From JAGNZR01 sp051652785 (GTDB taxonomy: Bacteria; Fusobacteriota; Fusobacteriia; Fusobacteriales; Fusobacteriaceae), in assembly GCA_051652785.1 (NCBI GenBank), contig JBOFUX010000030.1:1-39996 (forward strand): a stretch of 39,996 bases of DNA, in the 5' to 3' direction. A program made the position numbers and the translations under genes. The notes beneath the pieces are model-generated. The model had not been told where the DNA came from and did no database searches. It saw only the letters and a list, made by a program, of their open reading frames with translations. Shown piece after piece: positions 6,863 through 15,018 of the stretch; the first letter of the stretch is position 1, and every line of letters begins with the position of its first letter.

Positions 6863-9112
6863 ATGAAAAATAAAATATTAAGAATAGAGGGGATGACCTG
6901 CTCTGCTTGTTCGAGACACGTTGAAAGAACGACCAAAAAATTAGAAGGAACTATAGAATCTAATGTTAATTTAGCAACAGAAAAACTTATAATAAAATTT
7001 GATGAAACAAAATTAAGCATAGAAGATATAATAAAAGCAATAGATAAAGCAGGTTATAAAGGTATAGATGAAGAGGGTGAGTTAAAGAAAAATAAAAAAG
7101 AAATAGAGGAACAAAAAGAAAATGAAAAAAATTCTCTATGGAAAAGATTCTTTTTATCTATGATTTTTACTATTCCTTTATTAATAGTTTCTATGGGTCA
7201 TATGGTTGGATATTCTTTGCCTGATATAATATCATCTAATATAAGTCCTAGAACTTTTGTATTGGTACAATTTATATTAACGACACCTGTTGTTTTTATT
7301 GGAAATAAATTTTATCAAGTGGGCATAAAAACTTTATTGAAAGGAAGTCCAAATATGGATTCCTTAATATCTATTGGTACACTGTCAGCATATTTTTATG
7401 GAATATTTGCTACTATAAATATATTTATGGGAAATACTAGTTATGTTCATGAATTATATTTTGAATCTTCAGCGACAATTTTAACTCTTATAACTTTAGG
7501 GAAATATTTTGAAACAGTAAGTAAGGGAAAAACATCAGAAGCTATAAAAAAACTTATAAATTTAGCTCCTAAAACAGCTAGATTAGATAAAGATGGAGAA
7601 GAAGTTATAGTTTTATTGGAAGATGTTAAGGTTGGAGATATTATAATAATAAAACCAGGGGAAAAAATTCCTGTTGATGGAATAATAGTAGAGGGTAATA
7701 CTTTTATTGATGAGTCAATGTTAACAGGAGAAAGTATTCCAGTGGAAAAAAATGTAGAGTCGAATATAATAGGGGCAAGTATAAATAAAAATGGAATCGT
7801 AAAATACAGAGCAACGAAAGTAGGGGATGATACTGCTCTTGCTCAAATAATAAAATTAGTGGAGGAAGCTCAAGGCTCAAAAGCACCTATTGCAAAACTT
7901 GCTGATACAGTGTCAGGATACTTTGTTCCAGTGGTAATTGTTCTTTCTATTGTTTCAGGTATAGCTTGGTTTATAGCAACAAGGGACATAACATTTGCAC
8001 TAACAATTTTTATATCAGTTTTAGTTATAGCTTGTCCTTGTGCTCTGGGGCTTGCAACTCCAACTGCAATAATGATAGCAACCGGAAAAGGGGCAGAGTA
8101 TGGAATTTTAATAAAAAGTGGAGAAGCTTTAGAAATTGCTCATAAAATAAATGTTGTTGTTTTAGATAAAACAGGGACTATAACAGAAGGAAAACCTAAA
8201 GTAACTGATATTATTGTAGAAAACGGAATAACAGAAGAGGAAATTTTAATTTTAGCAGGAAGTGCAGAAAAAGGTTCAGAACATAGCTTAGGTGAAGCAA
8301 TTGTAAAAGAAATGCAGAGTAAAAAATTAGAGTTTGAAAAAATTGAAAACTTTAAAGCTATTCCTGGTTATGGAATAGAGGTTAAAATAAAAAATAATGA
8401 TCTTTTATTAGGAAATAAAAAACTTATGAATGAAAGAAATGTTTGTATAAAAAATCTTAAAAAAATATCTGATAAATTGGCAGAAGAAGGAAAAACACCA
8501 ATGTATATAGCTATTAATGGGAAATTAATGGGAATAATTGCTGTTGCCGATACTGTGAAAAAAAGTTCTAAACAAGCTATAAAAATGCTTAAAAATATGG
8601 GGCTAGAAGTTTGCATGATTACTGGTGATAATAAAAAAACAGCAGAAGCAATAGGAAAAGAAGTTGGAATAACGAGCATATTTTCTGAGGTACTTCCTAA
8701 TGAAAAATCTAGTGAAATTGTAAAACTTCAAAATAAGGGAAAAAAAGTTGCCATGGTAGGGGATGGAATAAATGATGCTCCTGCACTTGCCGTTGCAAAT
8801 GTTGGTATTGCCATAGGATCTGGAACTGATATAGCAATAGAATCAGCAGATATAGTTTTAATGAAAAGTGATTTACAAGATGTTTCAACAGCAATTAAAT
8901 TAAGTAGAGAAACAATTATAAATATAAAACAAAATTTATTTTGGGCTTTTGCATATAATATATTAGGAATTCCTATAGCTATGGGGCTTCTTCATATTTT
9001 TGGAGGTCCATTATTAAGTCCTATGATAGCAGGGGGTGCTATGAGCATAAGTTCAGTTTCAGTCTTACTAAATGCTCTTAGACTAAAAAGTTTTAAACAA
9101 TTAAAAATATAA
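6863..9112 (+). CDS. copA: Copper-exporting P1B-type ATPase
   Basis: A 749-residue membrane ATPase that exports Cu(I) from the cytoplasm. It has one N-terminal heavy-metal domain with the copper-binding MTCSAC motif (C13, C16), a transmembrane CPC motif (C391-P392-C393), the phosphorylated D435 in DKTG, a TGD loop and GDGINDAPAL. The CPC plus MTCSAC pair supports copper rather than zinc or cadmium. The P1B loop usually written SEHPL reads SEHSL here: the histidine H474 is kept but the proline is serine. No copper regulator (CsoR, CopY or CueR) or metallochaperone sits beside it. It lies 14 bases behind galE, with its own AAGGGGAG ribosome site. Confidence 0.94.
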   Translation: MKNKILRIEGMTCSACSRHVERTTKKLEGTIESNVNLATEKLIIKFDETKLSIEDIIKAIDKAGYKGIDEEGELKKNKKEIEEQKENEKNSLWKRFFLSMIFTIPLLIVSMGHMVGYSLPDIISSNISPRTFVLVQFILTTPVVFIGNKFYQVGIKTLLKGSPNMDSLISIGTLSAYFYGIFATINIFMGNTSYVHELYFESSATILTLITLGKYFETVSKGKTSEAIKKLINLAPKTARLDKDGEEVIVLLEDVKVGDIIIIKPGEKIPVDGIIVEGNTFIDESMLTGESIPVEKNVESNIIGASINKNGIVKYRATKVGDDTALAQIIKLVEEAQGSKAPIAKLADTVSGYFVPVVIVLSIVSGIAWFIATRDITFALTIFISVLVIACPCALGLATPTAIMIATGKGAEYGILIKSGEALEIAHKINVVVLDKTGTITEGKPKVTDIIVENGITEEEILILAGSAEKGSEHSLGEAIVKEMQSKKLEFEKIENFKAIPGYGIEVKIKNNDLLLGNKKLMNERNVCIKNLKKISDKLAEEGKTPMYIAINGKLMGIIAVADTVKKSSKQAIKMLKNMGLEVCMITGDNKKTAEAIGKEVGITSIFSEVLPNEKSSEIVKLQNKGKKVAMVGDGINDAPALAVANVGIAIGSGTDIAIESADIVLMKSDLQDVSTAIKLSRETIINIKQNLFWAFAYNILGIPIAMGLLHIFGGPLLSPMIAGGAMSISSVSVLLNALRLKSFKQLKI

Positions 9113-9146
9113 CATAGTTAGTTAAAAAAAAAATTAAGGAGAAAAA

Positions 9147-9569
9147 ATGATAATAAATACTTACTTAACAGCAAAAGAACTTATGGAAGCGAGATATGAT
9201 GCTTTTACAAGGGGAGATATAGATTTTATATTAGGAACTCATAATCCTAAAACAAATGAAGATTTAGATGTGGAAGGAACTACTAAATGGGCACGTGAGT
9301 CAAAGTGGTTAGGACTTGAAATAATAGCAACAGAAAAAGGAACTGCAGATGATGATTATGGAGTAGTTGAGTTTAAAGCTACTTATGAAGAAAATGGGAC
9401 TGTTCATGTTCATCATGAAAAAAGTGAATTTATGAAAGTAAATGGTACATGGTTATATAAAGGTATTTTACCTCTTCAAACTACAATTGTAAAAGGAAAG
9501 AAAACAGGTCAAAATGAATCTTGTCCTTGCGATTCAGGTAAAAAATTTAAAAAATGTTGTGGAAAATAA
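9147..9569 (+). CDS. YchJ-like protein with C-terminal SEC-C metal-binding motif
   Basis: A 140-residue cytoplasmic protein. The first 110 or so residues resemble the NTF2-like middle domain of the YchJ/UPF0225 family (starts LTAKELMEARYDAFTRGDI, later WARESKWLGLEI). The end is a clear SEC-C motif, SCPCDSGKKFKKCCGK, a small zinc-binding module also found at the tail of SecA. Classical YchJ carries a SEC-C motif at its N-terminus as well; here only the C-terminal one is present. The biochemical role of the family is not established. It lies 34 bases after copA with an AAGGAG ribosome site, so it is probably co-transcribed. Confidence 0.82.
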   Translation: MIINTYLTAKELMEARYDAFTRGDIDFILGTHNPKTNEDLDVEGTTKWARESKWLGLEIIATEKGTADDDYGVVEFKATYEENGTVHVHHEKSEFMKVNGTWLYKGILPLQTTIVKGKKTGQNESCPCDSGKKFKKCCGK

Positions 9570-9593
9570 ATTGTAAGTAGGAGATAAAAAAAT

Positions 9594-9947
9594 ATGAAAA
9601 TATTACTTATAAATTATAGAAAGTGTAGTACTTGTATAAAAGCAAAAAAAATATTAGAAATGAAAGGGATTGAATTTGAAGATATTTCTATTGTAGACAA
9701 TGTTCCAAGTGTAGAGGAATTAAAAAAATACCTTAAACTTAGTGGGGTGCCACTTAATAAATTTTTTAATACAAGTGGAAATGTTTATAAAGAATTAAAA
9801 TTAAAAGATCTACTTCCAAAAGCAAGTGAAGAAGAGATGTTTAGTCTTCTAAACTCTAATGGTATGTTAATAAAAAGACCTATTTTAGTTTTAGAAAATA
9901 AAGTTTTAGTTGGATTAAAAGAAGAAGAATGGAATAAATATTTATAA
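9594..9947 (+). CDS. ArsC/Spx-family thioredoxin-fold protein
   Basis: A 117-residue protein of the ArsC/Spx/YffB family. It has an N-terminal CXXC-type pair, C11 and C14 in YRKCSTCIKAKKILE, a cis-proline region KRPILVLENKVLVGLK near the C-terminus, and the typical total length. Family members are arsenate reductases, glutathione-linked oxidoreductases or RNA-polymerase-binding regulators (Spx). Sequence alone does not decide which. The RPI/V motif fits ArsC and Spx equally. There is no arsenic transporter or ArsR in the window, so a general redox role is more likely than arsenate reduction. It is the last gene of the galE-copA run; no convincing terminator was seen behind it. Confidence 0.8.
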   Translation: MKILLINYRKCSTCIKAKKILEMKGIEFEDISIVDNVPSVEELKKYLKLSGVPLNKFFNTSGNVYKELKLKDLLPKASEEEMFSLLNSNGMLIKRPILVLENKVLVGLKEEEWNKYL

Positions 9948-10115
9948 AAAAAATTTATTTGTTAAAAAATAACTAAAAGAAAGAAAAATTAGACGATAAA
10001 AAAGTAAAAAAATAACTATAAAAAATTAATAAATGTTATTTTAACTTATATAGTTATTAATTGAGTTAAATATAATCAGATTAACAGACGACATAATGAC
10101 CTATTTTAAAATAAT

Positions 10116-10144
10116 TTGACATTTTTCAAAACTAGTGATATAAA
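10116..10144 (+). promoter_or_regulatory. Strong promoter of the outer-membrane protein gene
   Basis: Consensus TTGACA at 10116-10121, a 17-base spacer and TATAAA at 10139-10144, with TGA at 10136-10138 forming an extended -10. This is one of the strongest promoters in the window, as expected for an abundant outer-membrane protein. The rest of 9948-10115 shows no gene. Confidence 0.85.
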
Positions 10145-10182
10145 TAATGTATATCAAATAAACTTTAACAGGGGGAATTTAA

Positions 10183-11196
10183 ATGAAGAGATTATCATTA
10201 TTTTTAGGAGCTTTATTAATAGTAGGAACATCTGTATTAGCAAAAGAAGTTATAGTAGAACCAATAGAGATGGAAGAGCCAGCAATGATAGAGCCTATGG
10301 CAGTAGAAGTAGCACCTGAAGTAATATTACCAAAGTGGACATTTGGAGCTAGAATGTATTTAGAAACAGAGGATTTTGATAATGGTTCTAAAATAGCTGG
10401 TGGAGATAATGAAGACGGGACTTTCATAGGAACTGGAATATCAGCAACTAAAGGAAAATTAACTTTAGACTTAAATGTAGAAAGAAGATTTGGTGGAGAT
10501 TTATCTTTTTTAAAAGGAGACCAAGAATATGAGCAAACTAGGGTAGACTGGAAAGTTAGATACCAATTATTTGCAAATCAAGCATTTCATTTAAAATATA
10601 GAAATGAAGAAAGAACAAGAGATTGGAATAAGCCAACAGATCATGGTGACTGGACAAGAGATAGATATGAGTTAGGAACAGATTGGAATCATTTTGATGG
10701 ATTATTTGCAGGTTGGTTTGTAGTTGGTCATGACGAGGATCAAAATACTGGTTTAGATAGAACAACTGTTAAATCTAACGGGAATTACTATGAGGGAGAT
10801 TTTGGACCAACATTTAAATTAACAGAAACTGTATCGTTAAATCCAACATTATATGTAACTGGTGAGAATTATAGTGGAAACAGAATGAACGACTACCAAG
10901 CTAGATTAATGCTAATCTGGAAAGCAACCGATAAGGTAACTGTTATGCCTAGAATCAGATACAATATAGAAAAAACTGATAGAGTACAAGGAAAAGAAAA
11001 CTGGACATTAGATGCAGGAGATAGAATTAGATACGAACTTATGGCTAATGTACAAATTAAAGATAATCTTTCATCATTCGTAGGTGTAGCTTTTGATGAT
11101 CAAACAAGAAATCTAAAAGATGGGAATGGAAATACTAGTTCAAAAGAAGGAATTGATATGTGGTGGACTTATGTAGGTCTTAACTACTCTTTCTAA
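10183..11196 (+). CDS. Outer-membrane beta-barrel protein (fusobacterial porin-like)
   Basis: A 337-residue exported protein. The signal peptide runs MKRLSLFLGALLIVGTSVLA, with cleavage expected after residue 20. The mature protein starts with a low-complexity acidic, proline-rich stretch of about 30 residues (repeated PIEM, PAMIEP, PMAVEV). The remainder alternates polar and hydrophobic residues, is rich in aromatic and charged strands (for example WKVRYQLF, LKYRNEERTRDW) and ends in YVGLNYSF. A terminal phenylalanine is the usual signal for outer-membrane insertion. It probably forms a general or substrate-specific channel of the kind abundant in fusobacteria, but the substrate is unknown. 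It is monocistronic: a consensus promoter lies before it and a strong terminator after it. Confidence 0.82.
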   Translation: MKRLSLFLGALLIVGTSVLAKEVIVEPIEMEEPAMIEPMAVEVAPEVILPKWTFGARMYLETEDFDNGSKIAGGDNEDGTFIGTGISATKGKLTLDLNVERRFGGDLSFLKGDQEYEQTRVDWKVRYQLFANQAFHLKYRNEERTRDWNKPTDHGDWTRDRYELGTDWNHFDGLFAGWFVVGHDEDQNTGLDRTTVKSNGNYYEGDFGPTFKLTETVSLNPTLYVTGENYSGNRMNDYQARLMLIWKATDKVTVMPRIRYNIEKTDRVQGKENWTLDAGDRIRYELMANVQIKDNLSSFVGVAFDDQTRNLKDGNGNTSSKEGIDMWWTYVGLNYSF

Positions 11197-11210
11197 AATA
11201 ATTAAATACG

Positions 11211-11246
11211 AAATAGAGGAATTTTATAAAATTCCTCTATTTTTTA
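11211..11246 (+). terminator. Terminator of the outer-membrane protein gene
   Basis: A 14-base stem (11211-11224 with 11229-11242) with a four-base loop and a T-tract to 11245. The inverted repeat is perfect. Confidence 0.9.
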
Positions 11247-11266
11247 TATATTGTGAATAAAAAATA

Positions 11267-11296
11267 TTGACGAAAACGTGTATTGTGTGGTATTGT
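11267..11296 (+). promoter_or_regulatory. Promoter of the PTS gene (extended -10)
   Basis: TTGACG at 11267-11272, an 18-base spacer and TATTGT at 11291-11296, with TGG at 11288-11290 as an extended -10. The leader is about 90 bases; I see no clear antiterminator hairpin or catabolite site in it. Confidence 0.65.
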
Positions 11297-11393
11297 TGTA
11301 TTGAAGTTGTAAGGTTTAAATCAATAAAGTACAGATGTTGTCAACTTATATTTTGTTATTTAAAAATTATTAAAAAAATATTTAGGAGGAAAA

Positions 11394-12872
11394 ATGAAAG
11401 TTTTTGCACAAATTCAAAAGATAGGAAAAGCTCTAATGACACCAATAGCAATACTTCCAGCAGCAGGATTATTTTTAGCTTTTGGAAATAAATTGGATAT
11501 TCCAATGATGGAATCAGCAGGGGGGATTATATTTGCTAATTTACCTCTACTATTTGCAGTGGGTTCAGCAATAGGTTTAGTAGGTGGAGATGGAGTAGCA
11601 GCTTTAGCAGCAGTAGTCGCTATATTAATAATGAATACAACTATGGGAATGGTTGTTGGAATAACACCAGAAATGGCAGCAGCTGGAGGAAAATATGCAC
11701 TTGTAATGGGAGTCCCAACTCTTCAAACAGGAGTTTTTGGAGGTTTAATAGCAGGAATAATAGCTGCTGTATCTTATAATTATTTTCATAAAACAGAACT
11801 TCCAGCATTTTTAGGATTTTTCTCGGGAAAAAGATTAGTACCGATAGTAACAGCAATAGTCGCTTTTTTAATTGGACTTGCTATGCCAGTAATTTGGGGA
11901 CCTGTTCAAACAGGATTAGCTTCTTTATCTTCAATAGCTAATGAAGGAAATACAAATGTATCAACATTTTTATTTGGATTAGTTGAAAGAGCTTTAATTC
12001 CTTTTGGCTTACATCATATATTTTATGCACCATTTTGGTTTCAATTTGGAGAATACACAGATAAAGCAGGAAATTTAATAAATGGAGACCAAGCAATTTG
12101 GTTTGCCATGTTAAAAGATGGAGTTCACAACTTTTCATCTGCTACATATCAAGGAGCAGGAAAATTTATGACAGGAAAGTTTCCTTTCATGATGTTTGGA
12201 TTACCTGCAGCAGCTTTAGCTATGTATCATGAAGCAAAACCTGAAAATAAAAAAATAGTTGGAGGATTGCTTTTTTCTGCAGCTTTAACTTCATTTTTAA
12301 CAGGAATAACTGAGCCGTTAGAGTTTTCATTCTTATTTGTTGCACCTATTTTGTATGGAATACACTGTTTGTTTGCAGCAACTTCATTTATGTTAATGAA
12401 TATGTTTAATGTTAGAATTGGAATGACATTTTCAGGTGGAGCTATAGATTTCTCTGTATTTGGAATACTACCAAGCTCAGAAGGATTTGTAACAAATTGG
12501 CCAATTGCAATAATAGTAGGGATAATACTAGCAGTAGTTTATTACTTTGGATTTAGATTTGCTATAAGAACTTGGAATCTAATGACGCCAGGAAGAGAAG
12601 AGATAAATGCTAATGATGATGAAAAAGTTGTTATGGGAAATGATGATTTAGCAATTTTAGTTCAAAAAGCTTTAGGTGGAAAAGATAATTTAGTAAGTAT
12701 AGATGCTTGTATAACAAGATTGAGATTAGAAGTGAAAAATACAGCTTTAGTAAATGATTCTGAGCTTAAAAAATTAGGTGCAGCTGGAGTTTTAAAAGTT
12801 GGAAAAAATGGAGTTCAAGTAATATTTGGAGCTAAAGCTCAGTTTATTGCAAATGATTTAAAAAATCTTTAA
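11394..12872 (+). CDS. ptsG: PTS glucose-type permease, IICB domains
   Basis: A 492-residue membrane permease that transports and phosphorylates a sugar. Residues 1 to about 400 form the IIC channel of the glucose/glucosamine/GlcNAc superfamily, including HHIFYAPFWF and the conserved GITEPLEFSFLF loop. Residues from about 415 form the IIB domain, with the phosphorylated cysteine C439 in DACITRLRL. There is no IIA domain, so the phosphoryl group must come from a separate IIA protein encoded elsewhere. GlcNAc (NagE) and maltose (MalX) permeases share this layout, so the sugar is not certain; glucose is the best guess. It is monocistronic, with its own promoter and terminator. A GGAGG ribosome site precedes the ATG. 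Confidence 0.87.
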   Translation: MKVFAQIQKIGKALMTPIAILPAAGLFLAFGNKLDIPMMESAGGIIFANLPLLFAVGSAIGLVGGDGVAALAAVVAILIMNTTMGMVVGITPEMAAAGGKYALVMGVPTLQTGVFGGLIAGIIAAVSYNYFHKTELPAFLGFFSGKRLVPIVTAIVAFLIGLAMPVIWGPVQTGLASLSSIANEGNTNVSTFLFGLVERALIPFGLHHIFYAPFWFQFGEYTDKAGNLINGDQAIWFAMLKDGVHNFSSATYQGAGKFMTGKFPFMMFGLPAAALAMYHEAKPENKKIVGGLLFSAALTSFLTGITEPLEFSFLFVAPILYGIHCLFAATSFMLMNMFNVRIGMTFSGGAIDFSVFGILPSSEGFVTNWPIAIIVGIILAVVYYFGFRFAIRTWNLMTPGREEINANDDEKVVMGNDDLAILVQKALGGKDNLVSIDACITRLRLEVKNTALVNDSELKKLGAAGVLKVGKNGVQVIFGAKAQFIANDLKNL

Positions 12873-12900
12873 GGAAATATCTTAAAAAAGTATTTAAAAT

Positions 12901-12945
12901 AAAAAAAAGTAGTTCTAAAATAAAATTTAGGACTACTTTTTTTTT
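12901..12945. terminator. Bidirectional terminator between ptsG and the minus-strand unit
   Basis: An 11-base core stem (12909-12919 with 12926-12936, one G-U pair) is flanked by A8 on the left and T9 on the right. It therefore gives a U-tract in both directions and serves the convergent genes on each side. Confidence 0.9.
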
Positions 12946-12956
12946 ACAAAAACTAA

Positions 12957-13253
12957 TTATTCACCACCAAAATAAAGAACTTCAGCACTAGCTTCATACC
13001 AAGGTCCCTCTTCATCTTCTCCTGCTTCAATAAAAAATTCAATTTGAGTATCATCAAGAGTAAAACCAATAGAATTTAAAGAATCATCATTAAAAAATTC
13101 TATATTGTTGAATTTTATTTTATCAATTTTTTCAACTAAATCGGGTTGTTCTTTTAATAGCTCAGTGATATCTTCCTTTAAATAATCATAACCTCTTCTA
13201 GAAAAAGCGTCAGAAATTTTTTCTATTCTAGCAAGTGTTTTTTCAGTAAACAT
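12957..13253 (-). CDS. Uncharacterised acidic 98-residue protein
   Basis: I do not recognise this family. It is a soluble, acidic protein without cysteines, a signal peptide or membrane segments. The first half looks helical (TEKTLARIEKISDAFSRRGY, then a leucine- and lysine-rich helix). The second half is strand-like and strongly acidic (TLDDTQIEFFIEAGEDEEG), ending in EVLYFGGE. The start is well supported by AAAGGAG on the minus strand about seven bases before the ATG. It follows a possible 48-codon ORF by 19 bases and shares its promoter. It is convergent with ptsG through a bidirectional terminator. Confidence 0.75.
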   Translation of the reverse strand: MFTEKTLARIEKISDAFSRRGYDYLKEDITELLKEQPDLVEKIDKIKFNNIEFFNDDSLNSIGFTLDDTQIEFFIEAGEDEEGPWYEASAEVLYFGGE

Positions 13254-13272
13254 AATGTAACTCCTTTGAGAA

Positions 13273-13419
13273 TTATTTTTTTAAAATTTTTTTAAGAGAG
13301 TTAAAATATTTTAAAAAGAAAAGATAAATCTTAACTTTTTTCATTTGAAAAGGAATTTTATTTAAGCTTTCAAAAATTTTTTTATCTATTTCTTCTTCAG
13401 ACAGATTTATTCTATTCAT
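13273..13419 (-). CDS. Possible small basic protein, 48 residues
   Basis: A short ORF that ordinary length cut-offs miss. The start ATG (minus strand, 13419-13417) has GGGGTGA (13435-13429) about nine bases upstream, and the stop TAA is at 13275-13273. The product begins MNRINLSEEEIDKKIFESL and becomes strongly basic at the end (eleven lysines and one arginine against five acidic residues). It reads as two amphipathic helices. Its promoter-proximal position, good ribosome site and tight spacing to the next gene support translation. It could instead be the untranslated leader of that gene. No function is proposed. Confidence 0.5.
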   Translation of the reverse strand: MNRINLSEEEIDKKIFESLNKIPFQMKKVKIYLFFLKYFNSLKKILKK

Positions 13420-13455
13420 TATTTTATTCACCCCATGAAATAATTTTTATTCTTA

Positions 13456-13484
13456 ATTATACCTAATTTTTAAATAAAGATAAA
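13456..13484 (-). promoter_or_regulatory. Minus-strand promoter of the small two-gene unit
   Basis: On the minus strand, TATAAT (13461-13456) lies 17 bases from a weak -35, TTTATC (13484-13479). Transcription would start near 13449, just before the ribosome site of the 48-codon ORF. Confidence 0.55.
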
Positions 13485-13552
13485 GAGATAAATTTATTCA
13501 AAGGAATAATAATATTTTATCCCTATTGAAACAAGAATAAAATGCATAATTA

Positions 13553-13581
13553 TTGATATTTTTTTTGTTTTAATATATAAT
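13553..13581 (+). promoter_or_regulatory. Promoter of the udk-buk unit
   Basis: TTGATA at 13553-13558, a 17-base spacer and consensus TATAAT at 13576-13581. It is divergent from the minus-strand promoter about 70 bases to the left, so the two could share regulators. Confidence 0.78.
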
Positions 13582-13666
13582 ATAAAAGACCAATGTAGTT
13601 TTATATCTGCTAATGGGATAAAAAAGTTTTGCTAAATTAAATAGATAATTACGGAGGTTAAAAAAA

Positions 13667-14287
13667 GTGGAAAATTGTATTTTTGTAGGGGTAGCTGGAG
13701 GAAGTGGAAGCGGAAAAACAACAGTGGCTCATAATCTTGTAAAAGCTTTTAGTGAAGAAGATGCTATTCTTGTGGAACAAGATGTTTATTATAGAGAATT
13801 ATCTCATTTAACACTAGATGAGAGAGCCTTAACAAATTTTGATCATCCTGATGCAATAGATTTTGATTTAATGAAAAAACATTTAAATGATTTAAAAAAA
13901 GGTATTAGTATAGAAAGACCGACTTATGACTTTAAAACACATTCTAGAAAATTAGAAAATGTGCTATTAAAACCTTCGAGAATAGTTATTGTAGAAGGAA
14001 TATTGATTCTTGCAGTAAAGGAGATAAGAGATCTATTTGATGTAAAAATATTTGTCGATACTGATGCTGATGAGATGCTCCTTAGAAGGATTGAAAGAGA
14101 TATAAAAGAGAGAGGTAGAAGTTTTGATTCTGTAAAAAATCAGTATTTGAATACTGTTAAGCCCATGTATTTAGAATTTTGTGAACCCAGTAAAAGATAT
14201 GCAGATTTAATTATACCAAGAGGTGGGGAAAATAAAATTGCGATAAGCATGATAATTGCAAAATTAAAAAGATATCTAAAAAAATAG
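13667..14287 (+). CDS. udk: Uridine kinase
   Basis: A 206-residue cytoplasmic kinase that phosphorylates uridine and cytidine to UMP and CMP for pyrimidine salvage. The P-loop is GGSGSGKTT (residues 11-19). Other family signatures are VEQDVYYREL, the base- and sugar-binding FDHPDAIDFDL, the PTYDFKTHSR segment and RRIERDIKERGR. Length is typical. The start is GTG at 13667, set by CGGAGGT at 13652-13658. It is the first gene of a six-gene + strand run whose members are 25 to 35 bases apart. Confidence 0.94.
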   Translation: MENCIFVGVAGGSGSGKTTVAHNLVKAFSEEDAILVEQDVYYRELSHLTLDERALTNFDHPDAIDFDLMKKHLNDLKKGISIERPTYDFKTHSRKLENVLLKPSRIVIVEGILILAVKEIRDLFDVKIFVDTDADEMLLRRIERDIKERGRSFDSVKNQYLNTVKPMYLEFCEPSKRYADLIIPRGGENKIAISMIIAKLKRYLKK

Positions 14288-14321
14288 AGAACTAGAAATA
14301 ACTAGATATGGAGGTAAAATT

Positions 14322-14993
14322 TTGTTTATACTTTTTTTGAAAGGAATAGGAACAGGGTTAGTTTTATCTCTACCTTTTGGACCGATAGGAATATATTGTA
14401 TGGAAAAAACATTAGTGGAAGGAGAAAAAGAAGGATATATTTCTGCACTGGGAATGGTTACAGTGGATATAATATATGGAGTAATGGCTTTTTTATTTAT
14501 AAATATTTTAAGAGAAGATATAGAAAAATATGGACCACTACTTACTAGTGGAGTGGGAGTATTTTTAATAGTTATTGGAGTTAAAAAATTTTTAAAAAAT
14601 CCAACAGCAATAAAAATAAAAGATAGAAAAAGAAGTTTGTTTCAAGGTTATCTCACAACATTTTTTGTCTCTATGGTAAATGTTTCTACAATACTTGTAA
14701 TAATTGGGGTATACACAATAATTGATAAATGGATAAAAGTTTCTGATATATGGAAAATAACTCTTCACACTGAACTAGAGACTAAAGTTCTATCAGCTTG
14801 TTTTTTTGCTACGGGAATATTTATAGGTGGAGCGACTCTTTGGTTCATAACAATATACATATTATATCATTGTAGAAAAAAAATAAATACAGGAACTCTC
14901 GTGAAAATAACTAAAATAGCTGGTATTATAATCTTAGTTTTTGGAATTGTGACACTTATAACTACGATAAAACATTTTAGATATAATTTTTAA
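14322..14993 (+). CDS. LysE/RhtB-family amino-acid exporter-like membrane protein
   Basis: A 223-residue inner-membrane protein with about six hydrophobic segments. The N-terminal segment GLVLSLPFGPIGIYCMEKTL carries the glycine/proline motif found at the start of LysE/RhtB exporters. A second helix pair follows at about residues 40-90, and three more hydrophobic segments span 110-215. Family members export amino acids such as lysine, homoserine or leucine; the substrate here cannot be told. The start is TTG at 14322, placed by GGAGGT at 14310-14315. Lying in the same run as leucine dehydrogenase, it could export an amino acid or analogue, but that is inference. Confidence 0.75.
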   Translation: MFILFLKGIGTGLVLSLPFGPIGIYCMEKTLVEGEKEGYISALGMVTVDIIYGVMAFLFINILREDIEKYGPLLTSGVGVFLIVIGVKKFLKNPTAIKIKDRKRSLFQGYLTTFFVSMVNVSTILVIIGVYTIIDKWIKVSDIWKITLHTELETKVLSACFFATGIFIGGATLWFITIYILYHCRKKINTGTLVKITKIAGIIILVFGIVTLITTIKHFRYNF

Positions 14994-15018
14994 AAACTAG
15001 TTTAAGGGAGAGTAAAGG

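Noticed and set aside
10116..10319. A + strand ORF starting in the -35 region of the outer-membrane protein gene
   Set aside because: It overlaps the real gene in another frame, has no ribosome site and has low-complexity composition.
11267..11491. A 74-codon cysteine-rich ORF ahead of ptsG
   Set aside because: It starts in the promoter, lacks a ribosome site and runs into ptsG out of frame; ptsG has the clear AGGAGG and family match.
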